Below are positions 5,694 through 12,870 of a stretch of DNA of 15,412 bases, one piece after another. Origin of the DNA: CAYMAT01 sp964388495 (lineage in GTDB: Bacteria > Patescibacteriota > Gracilibacteria > Peribacterales > Peribacteraceae). Within the stretch, counting starts at the first letter, position 1; each line of letters begins with the position of its first letter. The stretch lies in assembly GCA_964388495.1 (NCBI GenBank), contig CAYMAT010000035.1, positions 1-15,412 of the forward strand, written 5' to 3'. A program made the position numbers and the translations under genes. Below the pieces are notes generated by a model, which saw nothing but the letters and a program-made list of their open reading frames with translations, was not told the DNA's origin and searched no databases.

Positions 5694-7574
5694 ATGTTAG
5701 GGTTCCGCTCCCTCATGCCTGAGCGCCTTTTCACTAAAGACGATGAATGTCCGCAAGACGTGTCCAAAGACGGTGCTTTGAGAAAGGGCCGGTCAAAAAA
5801 AACCAGTGCACCCGTCCGATCCTCTCTGGAGACGTATTTGAGGGCAATCAACACTTACCCCTTGCTCTCGCGTTCCCTGGAGCGACATATTTTTTCCCTG
5901 CGCGACGGTTCCACGGAACTGCTGGTGCAGATGGCGGAACAACTGAAGATCCATGTCCTGGAAAATTACGGGACCCCCAGCCCCCTGCGTGATGCATTGC
6001 AAGCGCGCGTGGAAATACTGAAGCGTGAGGTGCTGTCGCTGCATGCGCGCATCCATCAGAATCTGCAGCTTGCAGATGAGGGTTCTGGCGCGTATTCCCT
6101 TTCCGTAAGCGATCCATACCTGGCGCTGAAAAACCTTGCGGAGAAAGCGGGGATCATGGAACCCCAAAGCGGGGGTGAGGGCGACGTGGTGAATGACGAG
6201 CAATTCATTGAAAGGCTCTTTTCATTCATGCCTGCACTGCAAGCAATGCAGAAACGGACATGTACCAGTGTCATTGAAGAGGCGCCTGCGATGGCTTCCA
6301 TCCTGCGGACTGTTTTTGACATATTCGCGGTTGCCTTTCCCTTCGACCACGCATGCAGCAAAAAGATTCGGATGGCGCGTGAAGAGTTTGCGCAAAAGTC
6401 ATTTGAGGGTAAGGACAGTGACCCAGACCTGAGGGAGTACATCAGTCGTCTTCGGGAGAAGGGGGTGTTCCATCATTCCCATGAATCGACGGTACGGGAC
6501 ATAGCGATAGGCGCCAATCTGCGGCTTGTGGTGAGTATTGCCCGTAGGTACCAGGGCAAAGGATTGTCTTTTGATGATCTCATCCAGGAGGGAAACATAG
6601 GCTTGATGCGTGCCGTGGAGGGCTTTGACTACACCGTAGGAACACGATTTGCCACATATGCCGCATATTGGATAAGACAATGTATAGCGCGCGGGATTAT
6701 CAATACATCAAAGACGATTCGTATACCGGCGTACATGATGGAGTGGGTGGGGAAGTACGCATCCACGGCCCAGTCTCTGCGGGAAAAAAGCGGAAAAGAG
6801 CCGACGTTTGAGCAAGTGGCAGACGCGCTTTGTCTGCATGCGGAAAAAAGGGAAATTCTCCGGCAGAGCCTCAAGCTGCGCGTTGTGTCCGGCAGCGGAA
6901 AACAGCACGACGATGCCCCTCCTCTTTTTGATGAAGGTATTGTGGATCCTTCGTGTAACACCCTTGAGGGCGTGATGAAACAGGAGTTGTTTGATAGGGT
7001 TTTTGCCAATCTGGAAAAACTGGATAAGCGCGAGAAGGCCATTTTACTCCAGCGCTTCAATCTGGACGGAAGGGGGGGGAAGACCCTCAAGTGTCTTGGC
7101 GAAGAATTGGGTCTAACCCGCGAGCGGGTCCGGCAAATAGAGGCAGAAGCACTGGAAAAATGCGGCAAGGCACTTCTTCCCGCCCGGAAGGAAAGGCAGC
7201 CCTCTGTAGCCAACGCTGTGCTCCAGGGGGAAAAGAACGCTTCCGTGTCGTCCATTACCTTGGCCTTGAGAAAGAGGATGCGCTACAAGCTTGATGTTCT
7301 GGAGAAAGTGAGAAATCTGGATGAAGTTCAGCGTGAAGGGTATTTGGAATCGGAGGGAATTTCCGCGGATCTTTTCCGTCTATGGCAAAGCGAGCGGAAT
7401 GATATGAGGAAGGTTCTGGGTCTTCCGCCGGATCCTGCGGATGAGGGGAATGTTTCCCCCTCCAGTGAATACAAGGGCATGAAGGCCGACCTATCCCCTC
7501 AGGCAGTGCAGAAGCAGCCCGTGATACAGTCTGTCTCTGATGGGCAAAAGAGACCGTTCATGCCTTATGGATGA
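5694..7574 (+). CDS. Sigma-70-family RNA polymerase sigma factor with extra C-terminal helix-turn-helix-like domain
   Basis: The product has 626 residues from ATG 5694 (619 from ATG 5715; the start is unresolved). Region 1.2 is at about 43-70 (LETYLRAINTYPLLSRSLE). A long unconserved stretch, about 75-265, takes the place of the sigma-70 nonconserved region. Region 2 (about 268-345) has NLRLVVSIARRY, DLIQEGNIGLMRAVEGFDY and TRFATYAAYWIRQ, then TSKTIRIPAYM. Region 3 follows to about 400. Region 4 (about 430-492) includes LDKREKAILLQRF and LTRERVRQIEAEAL, the -35 recognition helix. Gln329 of region 2.4 is kept, but the usual Thr three residues on is Ala332. After region 4 there are about 130 more residues. 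Within them KRMRYKLDVLEKVRNLDEVQ and YLESEGISADLFRLWQSERN resemble transposase-type helix-turn-helix modules. It could be a primary or an alternative sigma factor. Confidence 0.9.
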   Translation: MLGFRSLMPERLFTKDDECPQDVSKDGALRKGRSKKTSAPVRSSLETYLRAINTYPLLSRSLERHIFSLRDGSTELLVQMAEQLKIHVLENYGTPSPLRDALQARVEILKREVLSLHARIHQNLQLADEGSGAYSLSVSDPYLALKNLAEKAGIMEPQSGGEGDVVNDEQFIERLFSFMPALQAMQKRTCTSVIEEAPAMASILRTVFDIFAVAFPFDHACSKKIRMAREEFAQKSFEGKDSDPDLREYISRLREKGVFHHSHESTVRDIAIGANLRLVVSIARRYQGKGLSFDDLIQEGNIGLMRAVEGFDYTVGTRFATYAAYWIRQCIARGIINTSKTIRIPAYMMEWVGKYASTAQSLREKSGKEPTFEQVADALCLHAEKREILRQSLKLRVVSGSGKQHDDAPPLFDEGIVDPSCNTLEGVMKQELFDRVFANLEKLDKREKAILLQRFNLDGRGGKTLKCLGEELGLTRERVRQIEAEALEKCGKALLPARKERQPSVANAVLQGEKNASVSSITLALRKRMRYKLDVLEKVRNLDEVQREGYLESEGISADLFRLWQSERNDMRKVLGLPPDPADEGNVSPSSEYKGMKADLSPQAVQKQPVIQSVSDGQKRPFMPYG

Positions 7575-7630
7575 TCGGCAACATCTCCGCCATCCGCATG
7601 GCAAGGATGGGGGCTGAGCATGGAAAGTAC

Positions 7631-7659
7631 GGGACAAGCGGCGGTCGTTGTGGAATACT
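7631..7659 (+). promoter_or_regulatory. Putative leaderless promoter of the desulfurase-like gene
   Basis: GGGACA (7631-7636), 17-nt spacer, AATACT (7654-7659), then 7 nt to ATG 7667. Each box matches the sigma-70 consensus at 4 of 6 positions. The spacing agrees with the other leaderless promoters here and supports 7667 as the start. Confidence 0.4.
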
Positions 7660-7666
7660 GTGGACG

Positions 7667-8875
7667 ATGATTTCGCTCTTCCGTAAGCCGCAAAAAACGC
7701 AGGAGGGCAGTGCCGGGCAATTCGGATACCTCCCGGAGGGGACGCTCTACCTGGATTCCGCGTGCCAGACCCTGCGTCCGCAGTGCGTGATTGACGCGGA
7801 GACGGAGTACTACCGTTCCTACAACGCGTGCGGGGGGCGCGTGAAGTACCCGTGGGGGGTGCAAGTGGATAGCGAGGTGCGGGAGGCGCGGCGGTCGCTG
7901 GTCCGTTTCTGCGGAAAAAGCGAGAGCGAGTACGACGTGGTCTTCACACTCAACACCACCTACGGCATCAACCTGGTGCTCCATCAGCTCCCCGCCGGTG
8001 ATTTTGACGGCATCGTGACCTCGGAGATCGAGCACAACTCCGTCTTTCTCCCCACCATCACCTGGAGCCAGCGGCACGGAAAAGAGCGTCGCGTCCTCCC
8101 ACGCATGCCGGACGGAGGTCTGCAGTATGAAAAAAAAGATGTGCAGAGGGCGGTGGTGCTGGTGAACACCACGTCCAACATCGACGGCCGTTCGCTGCAG
8201 AACGCCGCAAAACTCGCGCGGGATGTCCAAGCTTCCGGGGGGATAATGCTGTGCGATGCGGCGCAGACCTTCGGCCACGATCCGTCGCTCCTGCGCGATG
8301 TGGATTTTGACGCGGCCTTTGGTTCCGGCCACAAGATGTACGGCCCCAGCATGGGCTTTGTGATCATCAAAAAATCCCTGCTCTCGCGGCTGGTACCCTA
8401 TCTGATAGGCGGCGGCACGGTGCAGGACGTGACGCGCGACGGTTTCACCCTGGTGCAGAGCGGCGACGAGGCGTACGCGCGCCTGGAGCCGGGCCTGCAG
8501 AACTGGGGCGGTATCATCGGTCTCAAGGCTGCTGTGGAGTGGCTGGATGCGGATGCAACGGGAGCGGAGCGCGAGCGCGCGCTGGGGGTGCGCCTGGTGG
8601 ACGGACTCCGTTCACTGCCGCGCGTGCGGCTCTTGAACCATGCACCCGGTTCCATCGTCAGTTTTTCCGTGGACAAGCTGGACGCTCACCAGCTGGCGCT
8701 CATTTTGGGAGAGCAGGGGATCATGTGCCGCAGCGGCTATTTCTGCTGCCACTATTACCTGGATCATCTCCAAAAACTTCCGCCGCAGCTGCGCGTGTCG
8801 CTGGGGCGCAACAATAGTGCGGAGGACGTTGACCGTTTTCTGTCCGTTTTACAGGCCATTTTCCAGACACTCTGA
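7667..8875 (+). CDS. Cysteine desulfurase-like class V aminotransferase (SufS/CsdA type)
   Basis: The 402-residue PLP enzyme carries the family motifs in order: LYLDSACQTLRP (27-38); SEIEHNS with His123 stacking on PLP; CDAAQTFGH with Asp197 and Gln200; SGHKMYGP with the Schiff-base Lys223; and CRSGYFCC with Cys360 at the RxGxxC position that holds the persulfide-forming cysteine of SufS. PQLRVSLGRNNSAEDVDRF is the usual C-terminal end. The expected reaction is cysteine to alanine with persulfide on Cys360; selenocysteine lyase or another class V activity is possible. Another ATG at 7571 overlaps the sigma stop (ATGA), but the 32 extra residues are not family-like. Its TGA overlaps the next ATG by one base, so it is translationally coupled to the thioredoxin-like membrane protein. 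No Fe-S scaffold genes are nearby. Confidence 0.85.
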   Translation: MISLFRKPQKTQEGSAGQFGYLPEGTLYLDSACQTLRPQCVIDAETEYYRSYNACGGRVKYPWGVQVDSEVREARRSLVRFCGKSESEYDVVFTLNTTYGINLVLHQLPAGDFDGIVTSEIEHNSVFLPTITWSQRHGKERRVLPRMPDGGLQYEKKDVQRAVVLVNTTSNIDGRSLQNAAKLARDVQASGGIMLCDAAQTFGHDPSLLRDVDFDAAFGSGHKMYGPSMGFVIIKKSLLSRLVPYLIGGGTVQDVTRDGFTLVQSGDEAYARLEPGLQNWGGIIGLKAAVEWLDADATGAERERALGVRLVDGLRSLPRVRLLNHAPGSIVSFSVDKLDAHQLALILGEQGIMCRSGYFCCHYYLDHLQKLPPQLRVSLGRNNSAEDVDRFLSVLQAIFQTL

Positions 8876-9954
8876 TGTTCTGTATTGCCGCCTTCATCGT
8901 CTTTGCCGTCCTGGGGATCTTCTCCGCCTCGTACCGGCCGTTGGTCAAACAGGCCTGGCACTGCGTGGTGCGCCGCATCACCTTCAAGCCCTGTGACATC
9001 AGCTTTGGCGACGAGGTGAAGGGGAGGCTTGTGGGGAAACTGATGGTCCGTCACCCGCGTCTGGCGCGCTTTGTCCACCGTTGGATCGACTGGCTCTCCT
9101 TCCTGTTTGTCGCCCTGAGCGTCTGGAGTTTGCTCTACGTGTTCAATGCGGGACTCAACCTCTGGATCTACGACACGTGCAACCCCCGCAACGTGGAATC
9201 CTGCTCGCTTTCCGGGGAGGCATGCGGCATTGACCAGGCATCGCTTTCGTTCACGGACGCCATGGAGCAGGGGAGAGTGGCCGAGTGGGCGGCCGGGCCT
9301 TTTACCCGCCTTGCCGATACGCTCTCCCGCATCCCCAACCGCATCAAAACGTGGGATGCCAAGGCCTACTACGGTCCCACGGCAACCACGTACTTCCCCG
9401 CGGATCCCGCAAAGCCGTATGCGCTGGAGGTGATGGATCCCGGATGCAAATTCTGCAAGAAGCTTTTTGAGAACATCAAGGCGTCGGGGTTTGAGAAGAC
9501 GCACAACCTCTCGTATCTGCTCTACCCCATCCCGCTTCCGGACGGCACGCACAAGTTCCCGCATTCCGTGCTGCTGGCGTCGTACATCGAGGCCGTCAAA
9601 ATGGTGCCGCTTGCACAGAACCCCTCCGGCGTATCGCCGGATTGGCAGCTGATCGAGCGTGTTTTCGGCCAGAAAACGGACACGGTGGGCTGGCAGGAAT
9701 ATTTCGACATGGGCGCCACCAAGGACGATGTGACCAAGGCGCTCCGCGTGTTTTTGAGAGACATCGGCTACGCCCCCGCGCAAATCTCGCGCATTGAGGA
9801 GCTTGCACATTCCCACGAAGTGGCGGAAGCCCTGGAGCGCCAGCGCGCGCTGGTTGAAGACGGGCTCCGCACCATCAAGATCCCCACCATTCTCTTTGGC
9901 GGACACCGTTACGACCGCGTGGTGGATGCGGAAAAACTGGGGGCCGCCCGCTGA
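8875..9954 (+). CDS. Membrane-anchored thioredoxin/DsbA-like protein
   Basis: The 359 residues begin with a membrane segment (about 3-19), then a loop rich in Arg and Lys (20-70) with Cys30 and Cys40, then a second membrane segment (about 72-97). The C-terminal domain carries CKFC (191-194) after ALEVMDPG and the cis-proline motif IKIPTILFGG (Pro337), with a helical insert between, as in DsbA/DsbC-like folds. By the positive-inside rule the loop is cytoplasmic and the CxxC domain lies outside. Cys102, Cys110 and Cys117 follow the second membrane segment. The start ATG at 8875 shares its A with the TGA of the desulfurase-like gene, so the two are coupled. It probably carries out thiol-disulfide exchange at the cell surface. 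The N-terminal segment resembles proteins I associate with CPR genomes; that is memory, not a search. Confidence 0.78.
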   Translation: MFCIAAFIVFAVLGIFSASYRPLVKQAWHCVVRRITFKPCDISFGDEVKGRLVGKLMVRHPRLARFVHRWIDWLSFLFVALSVWSLLYVFNAGLNLWIYDTCNPRNVESCSLSGEACGIDQASLSFTDAMEQGRVAEWAAGPFTRLADTLSRIPNRIKTWDAKAYYGPTATTYFPADPAKPYALEVMDPGCKFCKKLFENIKASGFEKTHNLSYLLYPIPLPDGTHKFPHSVLLASYIEAVKMVPLAQNPSGVSPDWQLIERVFGQKTDTVGWQEYFDMGATKDDVTKALRVFLRDIGYAPAQISRIEELAHSHEVAEALERQRALVEDGLRTIKIPTILFGGHRYDRVVDAEKLGAAR

Positions 9955-9956
9955 GC

Positions 9957-10427
9957 TCAGCGCTTCATCCGCAGTTTCATCCGGTATTCGTGCCACGTGA
10001 GCCAGACCAGGAGAGCGTCCAGAACGGTGATGACCGTGAGGAGCGGAGAATGCATCCGGACGATCTCCACCGTTTGATAGATCATGAACAGGAGAAGGAC
10101 GACGATGGTCAGCGGGTACGCCCACAACTTGCCGCGAAAAAGCTGCCACACCAGGAAGATCTTGATGAGGCCGTGACTCAGCAAAAAAACGACGGAAACG
10201 AATTTGCTGTGCGGGGTCACGCCGGTGCCGAGTTTGAAAAGATACGAGGCGATGAGGTCGCGGGAATCCTCGTGCAATTCGCGCAGGGCAATGGACTTCA
10301 ACACATTGCCGATCTGTTCCGGCTTGAGGAGAAGGAGAACCATCCCTCCCAGCGCTTGCAGCAACCCGTCCAGCCCTTTGAGGATAATCCCGAAGTCGAA
10401 GAGCCGGTGCAGCCACTTCTGAAACAT
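9957..10427 (-). CDS. DUF2127-family membrane protein
   Basis: The 156-residue protein starts at ATG 10427 with MFQKWLHRLFDFGIILKGLDG, the conserved opening of DUF2127, which reads xFxxGxxLKGxxxxxE in most members. About four hydrophobic segments follow (roughly 12-34, 80-100, 102-122, 126-145). A conserved-looking loop has TPHSKFVSVVFLLSHGLIKIFLVWQL, in which H(S/T)KxxxxxYLxxHGxxK is the recognisable family core. It ends in a basic tail KLRMKR. Function of the family is unknown. The gene is convergent with the thioredoxin-like gene (2 bp between stops, no room for a terminator) and divergent from the second drug exporter. A TATACT box sits 7 nt before the start, implying a leaderless mRNA. 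Confidence 0.82.
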   Translation of the reverse strand: MFQKWLHRLFDFGIILKGLDGLLQALGGMVLLLLKPEQIGNVLKSIALRELHEDSRDLIASYLFKLGTGVTPHSKFVSVVFLLSHGLIKIFLVWQLFRGKLWAYPLTIVVLLLFMIYQTVEIVRMHSPLLTVITVLDALLVWLTWHEYRMKLRMKR

Positions 10428-10434
10428 ACACTGC

Positions 10435-10440
10435 AGTATA
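10435..10440 (-). promoter_or_regulatory. -10 box (TATACT) of the DUF2127 gene, leaderless spacing
   Basis: TATACT on the minus strand is followed by 7 nt and ATG 10427, as at 2887-2892. The -35 region (CCGTGG at 17-nt spacing) is poor. Confidence 0.4.
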
Positions 10441-10482
10441 CCCTGGGGATTTCTTCTCCACGGTTTTCTTGGGGGATTCTGT

Positions 10483-10511
10483 CTGACAAGGCCGTGTTCT
10501 CCGTCTACACT
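10483..10511 (+). promoter_or_regulatory. Leaderless promoter of the second drug exporter
   Basis: CTGACA (10483-10488, 5 of 6 to consensus), 17-nt spacer, TACACT (10506-10511), then 8 nt to ATG 10520. It is divergent from the DUF2127 promoter in a 92-bp intergenic region. Confidence 0.6.
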
Positions 10512-10519
10512 GGCGGCTC

Positions 10520-11929
10520 ATGCAAAACGACCGCACCCGCTGGCTTGCCCTCATCGTCCTCTGCCTGGGGACGCTGATGGAAGTGCTGGACACCACCATC
10601 GTGAACGTGGCGCTCCCCTCCATCCGTGCGGACCTGCAGTTCACGGCGGACAGCCTGGCATGGGTGGTGAACGGCTACATGCTCACGTTTGGCGGTTTCC
10701 TTCTCCTGGGCGGGCGCATGGGGGATCTTTTTGGCCAGCGGCGCGCTTTTTTGTGGGGTATCGCGCTCTTCACTCTGGCTTCCTTTGGCTGCGGACTGTC
10801 TCAGACGCAGGCAATCCTCATCGCCATGCGCGCGGTGCAGGGGCTTGGCGCCGCCATCATCTCCGCCGTGGCGCTCTCGCTGGTCATGAACCTGTTCACG
10901 GAACCCGTGGAGCGCGCCAAGGCGATGGGCATCTTTGGCTTTGTGGCGTCCGGCGGCGGATCGGTGGGAGTCCTTCTGGGCGGAGTCCTCACGGGGTCTT
11001 TCAACTGGCACTGGATTTTCCTCATCAATATTCCCGTCGGTGTCCTGGTCTTTGTCCTCTCGCTCCTCCTCCTTCCGCATTCCAAAGGCGAGGGCAAGCT
11101 GCACCATATCGACTTTGCCGGTGCCGTGACCGTCACCGCTTCTCTGCTGCTTGCCGTGTACGGCATCGTGAACGGCAACCAGGCGGGATGGACGTCTGTG
11201 CAGACGCTCGGCACCCTCCTGGCCGCAGCGGTGATCATGGCCATCTTCATTGTCATTGAATCTCGCGTGCAGTTCCCGCTGATGCCTCTGAAGCTGTTCC
11301 GTTCCCGCAACCTCCGCGCCGCCAACACGGTGGGCGTGCTGTGGGCCGGCGGAATGTTCGCGTGGTTCTTTCTCTCCGCGCTCTACATGCAGCTGGTACT
11401 GCACTACACCCCCATGCAGGTGGGTCTCTCGTTTTTGCCGTCCAACCTCATCATGGCGGCGCTCTCCCTGGGTCTCTCCGCCACCATCGTTCTCACATTC
11501 GGCGTGCGTGCCACGCTTACCGCGGGACTCCTCTTTGTGGCTGCGGGATTGGTTCTCTTTGTGCGCGCGCCGGTGGAGGGACTCTTTGTCCGCGACATTC
11601 TCCCCAGCATGGTGCTGTTTGGCGTGGGCGCCGGTATTGCCTTCAACCCCATGCTCCTGGCCGCCATGAATGATGTTCCTCAGAGTGATTCCGGGCTCGC
11701 CTCGGGGCTGGTGAACACCGCATTCATGATGGGCGGGGCGCTGGGTCTGGCGGTGCTGGCGAGCATTGCCGCATCCAAGACCGAGTCGCTCATTGCCGCA
11801 GGCGCAACGCAGGAAGCGGCGCTCACGGGCGGGTATCACATGGCGTTCCTGGTGGGCACGGTTTTTGCGCTGGTTGCCGCTGGGATCGCCTTCTTTTTCC
11901 TGCGGCCGGGGAAAGGGCAGACGGCGTAG
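10520..11929 (+). CDS. DHA2-family MFS drug exporter (EmrB/QacA type), second copy
   Basis: The 469-residue protein has about 14 hydrophobic segments. TM1 carries EVLDTTIVNVALPSI, the DHA2 motif D; GGRMGDLFGQRRAFLWGI is motif A in loop 2-3; SVGVLLGGVLTGSFNWHWIFLINIPVG is the motif C/TM5 region in a variant form with GVLLGG instead of GPxxGG. It is only distantly similar to the exporter at 4140-5633, so this is not a recent duplication. No HlyD-type partner is adjacent and the gene appears monocistronic, suggesting a QacA/LfrA-like exporter that works alone. A promoter with near-consensus -35 lies so close that the transcript should be leaderless. Two small GC hairpins follow the stop. Substrate unknown. 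Confidence 0.92.
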   Translation: MQNDRTRWLALIVLCLGTLMEVLDTTIVNVALPSIRADLQFTADSLAWVVNGYMLTFGGFLLLGGRMGDLFGQRRAFLWGIALFTLASFGCGLSQTQAILIAMRAVQGLGAAIISAVALSLVMNLFTEPVERAKAMGIFGFVASGGGSVGVLLGGVLTGSFNWHWIFLINIPVGVLVFVLSLLLLPHSKGEGKLHHIDFAGAVTVTASLLLAVYGIVNGNQAGWTSVQTLGTLLAAAVIMAIFIVIESRVQFPLMPLKLFRSRNLRAANTVGVLWAGGMFAWFFLSALYMQLVLHYTPMQVGLSFLPSNLIMAALSLGLSATIVLTFGVRATLTAGLLFVAAGLVLFVRAPVEGLFVRDILPSMVLFGVGAGIAFNPMLLAAMNDVPQSDSGLASGLVNTAFMMGGALGLAVLASIAASKTESLIAAGATQEAALTGGYHMAFLVGTVFALVAAGIAFFFLRPGKGQTA

Positions 11930-11931
11930 AC

Positions 11932-11955
11932 GCGCCAGGCGCACCTTAATGAAGG
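11932..11955 (+). terminator. Two small hairpins after the exporter gene, weak terminator candidate
   Basis: GCGCC-A-GGCGC (11932-11942) and CCTT-AATG-AAGG (11944-11955) directly follow the stop at 11929. There is no T-run after either, so intrinsic termination is uncertain. Confidence 0.25.
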
Positions 11956-11972
11956 CACACAGCTGTCCAGAA

Positions 11973-12001
11973 TTGTGTGTCTCGCCCGGGACTCCTACAG
12001 T
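11973..12001 (+). promoter_or_regulatory. Leaderless promoter of the deacetylase gene
   Basis: TTGTGT (11973-11978), 17-nt spacer, TACAGT (11996-12001), then 8 nt to GTG 12010. The spacing matches the other promoters here and argues for GTG 12010 rather than GTG 11977, which would lie upstream of the transcript start. The -35 overlaps a 6-bp inverted repeat, CACACA (11956-11961) with TGTGTG (11974-11979). Confidence 0.45.
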
Positions 12002-12009
12002 ACGGTTCT

Positions 12010-12756
12010 GTGCTGCTTTTGCGCGCTACAGGGACGGTGGGTTTGATGGGCGTGTTTGTGTTTTCCGTGTACGTCCCGCAGGCGTGCGCCGCACCGCCGC
12101 CCAGTATCCCCATCCTGATGTACCACTACGTGGAGACGCCGGAAAAAAAGAACGCCAACAACCTGTTCATCCCCGCCGATATTTTTGAAAAACAGATGCA
12201 GTGGCTTTCCGACAATGATTACACGACGATCAGTCTGGACCAACTGCAGAAAATTTTCACGAAAGGGGAGGCGGGTCCCTCCAAGCCCGTCGTTCTCACT
12301 TTTGATGACGGCTGGGAAGACGCCTACACCACCGTATTGCCCGTACTCCGCAGGCACAGCATGACAGCCACGTTTTTCCTGATCAGCGGTTTTCTGGATA
12401 AGCCCAATTTCCTTACGCATGCGCAGGCACAGGAGATGGCGGCGGACGGCATGGAGATGGAGGCGCATACAGTCACTCATCCCAACCTGCGCACGCTCAA
12501 TGCAAAGGACCTGCAGTACCAGCTGGAGGAATCCCGGAAAACTCTGGAGAAGATTGTGGGCAAACCCGTAGTGCATATCGCGTATCCCTCCGGAAAATAC
12601 AGCAAGGCGGTATTGGCGGCCGTCAAAAAGGCCGGCTATGTCACCGGTGTGACCACCCATGAGCATTTTGCCAAGGCGCAGAACAATCTCTTGGCTTTGC
12701 CACGCCTGCGCGTGACCAGTAAAACGGATTTGAAAGTGTTGCTTGGGGGAAAGTGA
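12010..12756 (+). CDS. Secreted polysaccharide deacetylase (NodB/CE4 domain)
   Basis: From GTG 12010 the product is 248 residues. A signal peptide runs about 1-27 (MLLLR, hydrophobic core, then PQACA-APP as a likely cleavage site). PILMYHYVET (34-43) is the typical start of the CE4 domain. Motif 1 is TFDDG (97-101, catalytic Asp99 and metal Asp100), motif 2 HTVTH (153-157, metal-binding His pair), motif 3 AYPSGKYS (191-198), and LPRLRV (230-235) is near the end. These enzymes remove N-acetyl groups from peptidoglycan or other GlcNAc polymers outside the membrane. It is close in size to PgaB/YadE-type short deacetylases. Starts at 11977 (GTG) and 12046 (ATG) are possible; the promoter position favours 12010. 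It stands alone and is not adjacent to the polysaccharide cluster at the left edge. Confidence 0.88.
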   Translation: MLLLRATGTVGLMGVFVFSVYVPQACAAPPPSIPILMYHYVETPEKKNANNLFIPADIFEKQMQWLSDNDYTTISLDQLQKIFTKGEAGPSKPVVLTFDDGWEDAYTTVLPVLRRHSMTATFFLISGFLDKPNFLTHAQAQEMAADGMEMEAHTVTHPNLRTLNAKDLQYQLEESRKTLEKIVGKPVVHIAYPSGKYSKAVLAAVKKAGYVTGVTTHEHFAKAQNNLLALPRLRVTSKTDLKVLLGGK

Positions 12757-12765
12757 AATAACGAG

Positions 12766-12830
12766 GCTCTGCAAAATTGATTCTCGCGGAGTTTATTCTG
12801 AGCAAAGTGAAGAGCTCTGCATTTTCATGG
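12766..12830. repeat. REP-like short interspersed repeat containing TTCTGAGCAAAGTGAAGAG
   Basis: The stretch contains TTCTGAGCAAAGTGAAGAG, one base different from the TTCTGAGCGAAGTGAAGAATC repeat found in many unrelated bacterial genomes. It is flanked by two copies of GCTCTGCA (12766-12773 and 12814-12821), and GCTCT (12766-12770) can pair with AGAGC (12811-12815). It lies just after the deacetylase and marks the left edge of the AT-rich island. I see no gene in 12757-12870. Confidence 0.5.
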
Positions 12831-12870
12831 CTGGGATTAATAGATGATTTTCCAGCGCTCCTTGTTGACA

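Noticed and set aside
7571..7666. N-terminal extension of the desulfurase-like gene from an ATG overlapping the sigma stop (ATGA)
   Set aside because: The overlap is attractive, but the 32 extra residues do not resemble the family and a promoter with leaderless spacing points to ATG 7667. It remains a possible alternative.
8764..10644. Long minus-strand open frame (626 codons) opposite the thioredoxin-like, DUF2127 and exporter genes
   Set aside because: It is the antisense shadow of GC-rich genes: its product is rich in Arg, His and Pro with no domain, and it spans several genes with clear family motifs.
10505..11944. Minus-strand open frame of 479 codons opposite the second exporter
   Set aside because: Charged, low-complexity product antisense to an unmistakable MFS gene.
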